From: G020354945 sp964570585
GTDB lineage: Bacteria > Omnitrophota > Gorgyraeia > JABMRG01 > JAFGKX01
Assembly (NCBI GenBank): GCA_964570585.1
Contig: CAZMYR010000034.1
Span: forward strand, 1-19,397
DNA length: 19,397 bases
Reading direction: 5' to 3'
Under the pieces are notes generated by a model. The model was given only the letters and a program-made list of their open reading frames with translations. It was not told the DNA's origin and made no database searches. Numbering within the stretch: the stretch's first letter is position 1; the number at the start of each line of letters is the position of its first letter. A program made the position numbers and the translations under genes. Below, piece after piece: positions 14,006 to 19,397 of this stretch.

Positions 14006-14186
14006 GTGAGCTTTGGCATTGCGAGCGAGACATAAGAAATTTTTTGCCAAATGTCTTTTTAGGACTTATGGCGAGTGAGACGACGGAACTGACCGAACGA
14101 AGTAAGGGAATTCCGTCAAGCGAACGAGCCATAAGTTCAAAAAGACGGCAAAAAATTTCAGTCTCGCGAGCAATGTCAAAGCTCAC
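14006..14186. mobile_element. MITE-like long palindrome between bamA and skp
   Basis: This 181-nt inverted repeat has terminal arms GTGAGCTTTGGCATTGC (14006-14022) and GCAATGTCAAAGCTCAC (14170-14186), with one G-T pair. Further paired blocks follow inward: 14025-14031/14161-14167, 14037-14048/14147-14158 (AAATTTTTTGCC), 14053-14060/14139-14146, 14064-14072/14128-14136 (ACTTATGGC) and 14082-14088/14111-14117 (GACGGAA). The central loop is 14089-14110. It contains no plausible gene. One end is two bases from the bamA stop and the other is 28 bases from the skp start. It shares no obvious core with the GTGTCCCC family. No target duplication is obvious. Confidence 0.8.
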
Positions 14187-14188
14187 TC

Positions 14189-16492
14189 CTAAAATCCTCT
14201 GGTCATGCTAAAGTGGAATCTTACCTTTTTCTCATCGCCGGGGTGGGCTTCGTCTAAAGGATAACCCATATCTACCTTGATGGGGCCTATCGGCGTATTT
14301 ACCCTTACGCCTACACCTATTCCTGATTTAAAATCCCCGTCACCAATATCATCACTTTCAGCCCAGACATTGCCTACATCGTAAAAAGTGGCTACTTTAA
14401 AGTTTTTAAATACGGGGTAAGTCAACTCAATATTTCCCACAAGCATAGCCTCTCCGCCTATAGGATCGTCCGTATTAGTATCGCGCGGCCCTATGGACCT
14501 TTCCTTATACCCTCTTACCGTATTTGCGCCGCCAGCGAAAAAGCGTTCATATATCGGCACAGATTTGCTGTCATCATACTCATCAACCCATCCGCCACGG
14601 CCTTTTAGTTCAAGGACTAATTTCTTTTGGTAATTAAAATAGGCGCTGGCGCCGGAGCTTAGCTTAAGAAAATCTTTATCTCCGCCGATAAATCCGCCTC
14701 CGTTTTCAAACGTCCCTGATACTAAGTAACCTCTTATGGGGCTAAACCTGTTGTCCCTGGTATCTCTGGTTAATGTCAAGGCCAAGCTACTTAAGGTATT
14801 TTTACCTTCTTCGTCTTTTAGCGCGCTTGAGGCGTCATCGGGCACATCCGATATTTCTACCTCCTCCAGCGTATATTTAAGGTCTGCTCTATCATAGTCA
14901 GTAAATTCTTTACCTAATCGCAAAGCTCCGCCAAGATGCTCTTCATCATATCCATAACCAAGCGCAGATTTTCTCAAAGTCTGCAAATCGTAAAGGTCAA
15001 AACCAAAAGAAAGCGGATATCCAAATATCCATGGTTCGGTGAAACTTAACTCATAATTTCTTCTAATTGCGCCAAACGTGCCTCTTAAAATCAGATCTTG
15101 TCCGGCCCCGGTAAAAGTGGGGAAATTCATAATATCAAAATTCCTCTGCTGAACCTGCACAAAACCAACCAGTCTGTCTACAGAACTGTAGCCGCCGCCG
15201 AACGAGAATTCTCCGGTTTTTGCCTCTTTTACACTCACTGCCAAATCTTTCTTATCCGGTACAGAGGTAGGCTCAGTATCAAAGATTATCTCTTCGAAAA
15301 ATCCCAAATTATAAAGCCTTTCTTTAGAACGCCGTAGTTTCTCCCCTTCATATTTATCTCCGGGATAAAGCCTGAGTTCTCTCCTTATAACCACATCTTT
15401 TGTCTTGGTGTTGCCGGTTATTCTTATCTTATTAACGTAAACAATCTCGCCTTCAGTTATAGCATAGGTTATATTAATAGATTGGGTCTTTTTGTCGAGT
15501 AACATCTCAGGGGCAACTTTGCAGTCCATATATCCTTTATCAAAATATAAGGTTTGAATCTTTATTACATCTGTCCTTAACTGCTGAGGGTTATAGGCAT
15601 CGCCTTTTTTCCTCTTTAGCTCTTTAAAGATTTCGGAATCTTTAAAGATGTGATTGCCCTTTAAGGAAATCTCACCGGCTGTATACTTTAAGCCCTCTTT
15701 TATATTTATGGTAATATAAATTCCTTTTTCTGACTTTTTATATTCAACCCGGCTATCTGCCTCCGCATCTATATAACCATGGCTTTGATAAAATGCTTCT
15801 ATTTTTTCTGTATCCTCCTCTAATGTGCTTTTATCCAATATGCCCGACCTAAACCAACCAGCCGTTCTTGTAGACATATGTTTAAGCAGTACTTTATCCC
15901 TAAAAGATTTATTGCCAAGGAATTCTATTTCCTTTATCCTGTATCTTATCTTCTCATCTATTATAATGTATACAGTGGCTCTGTTTTCATCATCGATTTC
16001 TGTCTTATAATCCACTTCGACAAGCGGAAATCCTTTTTTGCGATAGTAAGCCTTTAACTTCTTGGTATCGGAAGCTAATACTCTTTTGCTTAAGACATCT
16101 TCTAACTTCGTTTCTATCTCTTTTTTAAGGCGGGCTTCTGTAATAGATTCGTTGCCCTGGAAAATTATTTTCTTTATCACTGCTTTTTCTGCTACAGAGA
16201 AGATAACCCTCGTCCCTTCTTTATAATCTTCTAACTCAACGCCCACATCGGTAAAGAAGCCGGTGGCATATAATCTTTTTATGTCCTCGTTAAGTTGTTT
16301 CTGGATTAACTTTCTGCCGATGGCTGTTTTTATTTTCAAAAGGATGGTATCGGTGCTGACTGTGCGATTGCCGGAAATTACTACATCGGTGACTACCCGC
16401 TCTTTTATCTCTTCTTGAGCATTGACTGTTTGGATTATGAATAATAGAGATCCTAATGATAATATAATTATTAAAAAAAGTTTTTTATGCAT
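14189..16492 (-). CDS. bamA: Outer membrane protein assembly factor BamA
   Basis: BamA (767 aa) is the Omp85 barrel that folds and inserts outer-membrane proteins. A signal peptide (KKLFLIIILSLGSLLFIIQTVNA) is followed by five POTRA repeats. Each starts with a VVISGN-, IIFQGN-, IEFLGN-, ISLKGN- or IRITGN-like strand (about residues 33-430), and the domain docks periplasmic partners. The 16-strand barrel follows, with the hallmark VRGY at 659-662 in the substrate-folding loop and a C-terminal phenylalanine (SMTRGF), the beta-signal. The ATG at 16492 has AAGGGG eight bases upstream. It heads bamA-skp-lpxD-lpxC/fabZ-lpxA-lpxI, probably from its own promoter at 16508-16536 as well as readthrough from dnaB. 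Length is normal and no domain is missing. Confidence 0.97.
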   Translation of the reverse strand: MHKKLFLIIILSLGSLLFIIQTVNAQEEIKERVVTDVVISGNRTVSTDTILLKIKTAIGRKLIQKQLNEDIKRLYATGFFTDVGVELEDYKEGTRVIFSVAEKAVIKKIIFQGNESITEARLKKEIETKLEDVLSKRVLASDTKKLKAYYRKKGFPLVEVDYKTEIDDENRATVYIIIDEKIRYRIKEIEFLGNKSFRDKVLLKHMSTRTAGWFRSGILDKSTLEEDTEKIEAFYQSHGYIDAEADSRVEYKKSEKGIYITINIKEGLKYTAGEISLKGNHIFKDSEIFKELKRKKGDAYNPQQLRTDVIKIQTLYFDKGYMDCKVAPEMLLDKKTQSINITYAITEGEIVYVNKIRITGNTKTKDVVIRRELRLYPGDKYEGEKLRRSKERLYNLGFFEEIIFDTEPTSVPDKKDLAVSVKEAKTGEFSFGGGYSSVDRLVGFVQVQQRNFDIMNFPTFTGAGQDLILRGTFGAIRRNYELSFTEPWIFGYPLSFGFDLYDLQTLRKSALGYGYDEEHLGGALRLGKEFTDYDRADLKYTLEEVEISDVPDDASSALKDEEGKNTLSSLALTLTRDTRDNRFSPIRGYLVSGTFENGGGFIGGDKDFLKLSSGASAYFNYQKKLVLELKGRGGWVDEYDDSKSVPIYERFFAGGANTVRGYKERSIGPRDTNTDDPIGGEAMLVGNIELTYPVFKNFKVATFYDVGNVWAESDDIGDGDFKSGIGVGVRVNTPIGPIKVDMGYPLDEAHPGDEKKVRFHFSMTRGF

Positions 16493-16507
16493 ATATACCC
16501 CTTAATT

Positions 16508-16536
16508 AATTTATCATAAATATTGGTGGCTGTAAA
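16508..16536 (-). promoter_or_regulatory. Possible promoter for the bamA-lpx operon
   Basis: On the minus strand TTTACA (16531-16536), a 17-nt spacer and TAAATT (16508-16513) preceded by TGA form an acceptable -35 and an extended -10. The start would be just before the AAGGGG ribosome binding site of bamA, giving a very short leader. Confidence 0.42.
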
Positions 16537-16549
16537 CTGAAATCCATAA

Positions 16550-16603
16550 TTTTGATTTTTGCTTTGTCATTTTGATATTTGATTTTTGGTATTTGAATTT
16601 TTT
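16550..16603. repeat. AT-rich degenerate repeat after dnaB
   Basis: A low-complexity stretch built of TTTTGATTTTTG-, TTTTGATATTTG- and TTTTTGGTATTTG-like units (on the minus strand, CAAAAATCAAA / CAAATATCAAAATGACAAA) occupies most of the space between the dnaB stop and the bamA promoter. It encodes nothing. Similar CAAA/ATCAAA spacers recur in draft genomes of uncultured bacteria, from general memory only. Confidence 0.55.
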
Positions 16604-17963
16604 ATACCTCTATTTCTTCTTCTGCGACTTCTCTTCCCTTGGAGAGATTTTCAAATCGGGTATATTCCTTAATAAATGCTAAGTTCAGAGTACCTACCGG
16701 GCCGTTTCTTTGTTTTGCTACTATAAGTTCTGCTAATCCCCTATTTTCCGGAGTTGGGTTGTAATACTCCTCCCGCAGCAGAAGCAAAACTACATCGGCA
16801 TCCTGCTCTATTGCTCCTGATTCTCTTAAATCTGATAGCTGAGGCCTTCTGTCTGATCTTGACTCCACTGCCCGGGAAAGCTGGCTTATCCCAATAACAG
16901 GGACATTTAATTCTCTGGCCAGCGCTTTTAAAGAACGGGATATTTCCGATATTTCCTGTTGTCTATTTTCTGACCTCGAGGGGCCACGCATCAGTTGTAG
17001 ATAATCCACAATTATAAGCTTTATGTTATACTGGTTTTTTAGTCTCCTGGACTTGGCCCTTAATTCCAAAATTGATATAGCCGGAGTATCATCTATGAAT
17101 ATGGGCGCTTCTGAAAGTTTGCTGGCTGCATTGGTTAGTTTTGGCCAATCGCTTTGCGATAAGAAACCCGTTCTTACTTTTTGCAAATCTACTTTTGCAT
17201 GCGAACAAAGCATCCTCTGGGCTAATTGTCTTTTGGCCATTTCTAAACTAAACACAACAATTGGTATGCCTTCCTCAATGCCCGCATGTTGCGCAATGCA
17301 AGTAGATAACGCACTTTTGCCCATTGAGGGCCGGCCTGCTATAATTATTAAATCGGATGGCTGAAGCCCCGCTGTCATTATATCAAACTGATGAAAACCG
17401 GTTGGAATTCCAATGATACTCTCTTTTCTCTGATACATGCTATCGATTTCCTCTATACTATCCTTTATTACTTCAGATACAGGCACTGAAGAGACATCTG
17501 TCTTTTCTGTCATTATTCCAAATATCTGTCTTTCAGCCTTATCTAAAAGTTCATCAGCGCCGGTTTCTCCCTGATAAGATTCAGAGGCTATTCGGGTGCA
17601 TGTAGTTATAAGAGCCCTTAATACATATCTTTCTCTCACTATTTTAGCGTAATGTTTTACATTAGCAGCAGTAGGTACGGCCTGGGTGAGACCGGTGATA
17701 TACGAAGCGCCTCCAACCTTCTCCAGAGTATTGTTTCTCTTAAGTTCTTCAATAACCGTAATAAGGTCCACCGGCTTATTCTTGGCGTAAATAGATATAA
17801 TGGCATTGAAAACCTGGCTGTGGTTTTCATTGTAAAAATAATTTTCTTCTAATAACTCTATTGCTTGAGAAATAGCGTTCTCTTCGAGTAACATCGAGCC
17901 CAATACCGCTATTTCCGCTTCAGCACTCTGCGGAGGCACCTTTTCTATAGACTCTTGTGCCAT
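16602..17963 (-). CDS. dnaB: Replicative DNA helicase DnaB
   Basis: DnaB (453 aa) is the hexameric 5'-3' helicase that unwinds the replication fork. The N-terminal primase-interacting domain (VPPQSAEAEIAVLGSMLLEENAI, residues 9-31) is followed by the RecA-like motor. Motor motifs are Walker A GRPSMGKSA (210-218), VVFSLEMA (236-243), Walker B IIVDYLQLM (317-325), and the QLSRAVE.R.D.RPQLSDLRESGAIEQDAD block with the arginine finger region. No intein or insertion is present. I chose the ATG at 17963, which has GAGGAG eight bases upstream; the frame extends to a TTG at 17984 with no ribosome binding site. It follows ssb-rpsR-rplI in the conserved order. Confidence 0.97.
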   Translation of the reverse strand: MAQESIEKVPPQSAEAEIAVLGSMLLEENAISQAIELLEENYFYNENHSQVFNAIISIYAKNKPVDLITVIEELKRNNTLEKVGGASYITGLTQAVPTAANVKHYAKIVRERYVLRALITTCTRIASESYQGETGADELLDKAERQIFGIMTEKTDVSSVPVSEVIKDSIEEIDSMYQRKESIIGIPTGFHQFDIMTAGLQPSDLIIIAGRPSMGKSALSTCIAQHAGIEEGIPIVVFSLEMAKRQLAQRMLCSHAKVDLQKVRTGFLSQSDWPKLTNAASKLSEAPIFIDDTPAISILELRAKSRRLKNQYNIKLIIVDYLQLMRGPSRSENRQQEISEISRSLKALARELNVPVIGISQLSRAVESRSDRRPQLSDLRESGAIEQDADVVLLLLREEYYNPTPENRGLAELIVAKQRNGPVGTLNLAFIKEYTRFENLSKGREVAEEEIEV

Positions 17964-17989
17964 GTTATTAGCTCCTCGTAACAAACTGT

Positions 17990-18062
17990 TTTAAAAGTTT
18001 AAAAGGTTTTAAAGGTTAAAAGGTTCGGAACTTTTAAAACTTTTTTAACTTTTTTAACTTTT
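17990..18062. repeat. Hairpin of short AAAAGGTT tandem units between rplI and dnaB
   Basis: The left half is built of repeated AAAAGTTT/AAAAGGTTTT/AAAGGTTA/AAAAGGTTC units, and the right half, after CGG, of AACTTTT/AAAACTTTTTT/AACTTTTTT units. The whole folds as an imperfect hairpin of roughly 34 bp centred near 18026. Many deviations are G-T on the plus strand. It fills nearly the entire rplI-dnaB gap up to the dnaB ribosome binding site. There is no clear terminator T-tract in the direction of transcription. Confidence 0.6.
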
Positions 18063-18506
18063 TCACCGTTTGATCACCCAGACCTTCAACTCCTGACTGA
18101 TTTCAGGATGCAGTTTAACCTCAACATTATATATTCCTAACTTATGTATAGGTGTCTTAAGTATTATATCTTTTTTGTTAATTACAATACCTTCATGTTT
18201 AAGCGCTTCTGCTATGTCCTGCGCAGTCACAGCACCAAAAAGTTTATCATCTTCTCCTGCAGGCATGGTTATGGTGCAAGAGGTAGAAGATAGCTTTTTA
18301 GCAATTTGAGTTGCTTGCTGTTTAATCTTTTCTAATTTAAGCTGCTGTTTTTGCCTGGCCTTTTCTGCGATTTTTAAATTAGGGGTAGTGGCCTCAAGGG
18401 CTAAGGCGCGAGGAATAAGATAGTTTCTGGCATAACCATCTTTAACCTCTATTATCTGACCTGCTTTTCCAAGGTTTTCTATATCTTCGAGTAATATAAG
18501 CTTCAT
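18063..18506 (-). CDS. rplI: 50S ribosomal protein bL9
   Basis: bL9 (147 aa, standard length) binds 23S rRNA at the base of the L1 stalk and reaches across neighbouring ribosomes, helping frame maintenance. The N-terminal rRNA-binding domain carries the signature MKLILLEDIENLGKAGQ and VKDGYARNYLIPRALALEAT (residues 1-41). The connecting long helix is the Lys/Gln-rich stretch from about 42 to 75. The C-terminal domain includes KLFGAVTAQDIAEAL and ends in VWVIKR. The ATG at 18506 lies eight bases after the rpsR stop, with a GGGAG ribosome binding site overlapping that stop region. The gene belongs to the ssb-rpsR-rplI-dnaB group. Confidence 0.97.
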   Translation of the reverse strand: MKLILLEDIENLGKAGQIIEVKDGYARNYLIPRALALEATTPNLKIAEKARQKQQLKLEKIKQQATQIAKKLSSTSCTITMPAGEDDKLFGAVTAQDIAEALKHEGIVINKKDIILKTPIHKLGIYNVEVKLHPEISQELKVWVIKR

Positions 18507-18514
18507 GTTGCTGG

Positions 18515-18775
18515 TTACTCCCTAGTATATGGCAGCAAAGAAATTGCCCTGGCCCGCCTTATGGCTTTGGCCAGTTGTCTTTGATGATATGAACAATTTC
18601 CGGATATTCGGCTGGGTAGAATTTTACCCTGCTCGGTTGTATATCTGGAAAGAAGACTGATATCTTTATAATCTATTTTTTCTACATTGTCTTTACAAAA
18701 TCTACAAAACTTTTTAGTTACAAAAGCAAAAGGCCTACGTATTCTTTTTTTCTTCCTCATGTTTTTCTTCGCCAT
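18515..18775 (-). CDS. rpsR: 30S ribosomal protein bS18, zinc-binding form
   Basis: bS18 (86 aa) pairs with bS6 on the 30S platform. The signatures are IDYKDISLLSRYTTEQGKILPSRISG (residues 34-59) and HQRQLAKAIRRARAISLLPY (64-83). Cys24, Cys27, Cys61 and His64 fit a zinc ribbon, so this is the zinc-binding paralogue type (C+) rather than the metal-free form. The highly basic N-terminus is typical. The ATG at 18775 has GAGGT upstream and lies 12 bases from the ssb stop. bS6 (rpsF), which normally precedes ssb, would be beyond the high-coordinate edge of the window. Confidence 0.97.
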   Translation of the reverse strand: MAKKNMRKKKRIRRPFAFVTKKFCRFCKDNVEKIDYKDISLLSRYTTEQGKILPSRISGNCSYHQRQLAKAIRRARAISLLPYTRE

Positions 18776-18787
18776 ATTTCTACCTCG

Positions 18788-19252
18788 CTAAAACGGAACT
18801 TGGTCTTCTGAGCCGCCTTTATCATCTTTCGTCTGCCCTGGTGGGATATCGACATCAGGCACAATATCCAACGGCTCTTGTGTTTCATCCCTGGGGTGTT
18901 TTTCTACCCCAACAGCACCTTTACGAGCACCAAGAAACTGAACATTATTAGCTACAACCTCTACGGTGTTGCGCTTGGTACCATCCTGAGCTTGCCAGTT
19001 TCTGCTCTGAATGCGTCCTTCTACAAACGCTAAAGAACCCTTGTTTAAATACTCTCCGCAAACCTCAGCACGTTTTCCCCATACTACCACGCGCATAAAT
19101 GTTACATCTTCCCTTTTTTCTCCGGACTGGGTAGTATAATTCCTATTTACTGCTACGGTAAATGTGGTTACTGCTAAACCACTGGGTGTATATCTTAATT
19201 CCGGATCACGGGTTAAGTTACCTATCAAGAATATCTTATTTAAATTTGCCAT
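18788..19252 (-). CDS. ssb: Single-stranded DNA-binding protein
   Basis: SSB (154 aa) coats single-stranded DNA during replication and repair as a homotetramer. The OB-fold spans about residues 1-108, with the N-terminal NKIFLIGNLTRDPELRYTPSGLAVTTFTVAVNR signature and FVEGRIQSRNWQ. An acidic, glycine-containing linker follows and ends in EDQVPF, the family's C-terminal tip (usual DDIPF) that recruits partner proteins. The ATG at 19252 has AGGAGA five bases upstream. It is the first visible gene of the long minus-strand run. Palindromic repeats begin 15 bases upstream of its start codon. Confidence 0.97.
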   Translation of the reverse strand: MANLNKIFLIGNLTRDPELRYTPSGLAVTTFTVAVNRNYTTQSGEKREDVTFMRVVVWGKRAEVCGEYLNKGSLAFVEGRIQSRNWQAQDGTKRNTVEVVANNVQFLGARKGAVGVEKHPRDETQEPLDIVPDVDIPPGQTKDDKGGSEDQVPF

Positions 19253-19267
19253 GTTGTCTCCTGTATA

Positions 19268-19397
19268 GAGACGTTTCCGGTTTCAAAGGGGAAAGTGTCC
19301 CCAGGACAGGGACGTTTCTGAAACCTAAGGGGGAAGTGTCCCCAGGGACGTTTCTGAAACCTAAGGGGAAAATGTCCCCTTTATGGGGACACTTTCC
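19268..19397 (-). repeat. Tandem palindromic array, GTGTCCCC/GGGGACA family, copy D, cut by window end
   Basis: Three consecutive arm-like units are present: 19268-19302, 19310-19343 and 19346-19379. The first is the left arm of copy B with one base changed. The second and third share GGACGTTTCTGAAACCTAAGGGG and end in GTCCCC. The third is followed by the loop TTTAT and GGGGACACTTTCC, the start of an opposite arm cut off by the window edge. Taken with the arm asymmetry of copies A and B, this hairpin is in the opposite orientation (minus). The unit number suggests repeated arm duplication rather than one simple hairpin. It lies just upstream of ssb. Confidence 0.8.

Noticed and set aside
13978..14019. 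Upstream extension of skp (start at 14019)
   Set aside because: The extra residues precede a clean signal peptide and run into the palindrome. The ATG at 13977 has a good AAGGAG.
13995..14186. 63-codon minus-strand frame between skp and bamA
   Set aside because: It lies wholly within the long palindrome, has no family resemblance and no ribosome binding site, and its open frame follows from the inverted repeat.
17964..17984. Upstream TTG start for dnaB
   Set aside because: No ribosome binding site precedes it, while the ATG at 17963 has GAGGAG at good spacing and matches the usual DnaB N-terminus.
19268..19397. CRISPR array
   Set aside because: The units differ in sequence, have no unique spacers of even length, and form hairpins with each other. 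They are palindromic repeats.

Overview
The window looks like chromosomal DNA of an uncultured Gram-negative bacterium. It is AT-rich (roughly 40% GC by eye), carries an outer-membrane programme (BamA, Skp, six lipid A steps), and has what looks like an LpxC-FabZ fusion together with LpxI instead of LpxH. That combination and the gene order suggest Omnitrophota (former OP3, PVC superphylum) or a near relative. This is inference, as no rRNA is present. A run of 100 N inside lpxC-fabZ shows this is a scaffolded draft assembly.

Layout, low to high coordinate. (1) 1-186: no gene, a cluster of hairpins. (2) 187-3091, minus strand: rpsB-tsf-pyrH-frr plus tRNA-Lys(UUU), with a promoter near 3064-3091. 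(3) 3157-5027, minus strand: an MsbA-like lipid exporter with its own promoter. (4) 5044-7231, plus strand: a strong sigma70-type promoter, an unusual leader, a Gfo/Idh/MocA oxidoreductase and overlapping lpxB. (5) 19252 down to 7217, one long minus-strand run: ssb-rpsR-rplI-dnaB, then bamA-skp-lpxD-lpxC/fabZ-lpxA-lpxI-nadE-glnA. The last gene overlaps lpxB tail to tail.

The genes work together as a core growth module: translation (S2, EF-Ts, S18, L9, RRF, tRNA-Lys), replication (SSB, DnaB), nucleotide, NAD and nitrogen supply (UMP kinase, NAD synthase, glutamine synthetase), and outer-membrane building. LpxA, LpxC, LpxD, LpxI and LpxB carry UDP-GlcNAc to lipid A disaccharide. MsbA flips the lipid, BamA and Skp handle outer-membrane proteins, and FabZ provides acyl chains. 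All protein genes belong to known families, and I see no defence system, prophage or CRISPR.

The unexpected content is between genes. At least six junctions hold palindromic elements sitting against start codons or stop codons. Three share a GTGTCCCC...GGGGACA core, with arm differences that keep pairing (as G-T) on only one strand. One is a REPIN-like pair whose arm contains the lpxC-fabZ stop codon. One 70-bp palindrome splits the original ribosome binding site of the oxidoreductase gene from its start codon, leaving a six-codon mini-ORF and a hairpin that covers the new ribosome binding site. That layout resembles translational attenuation.
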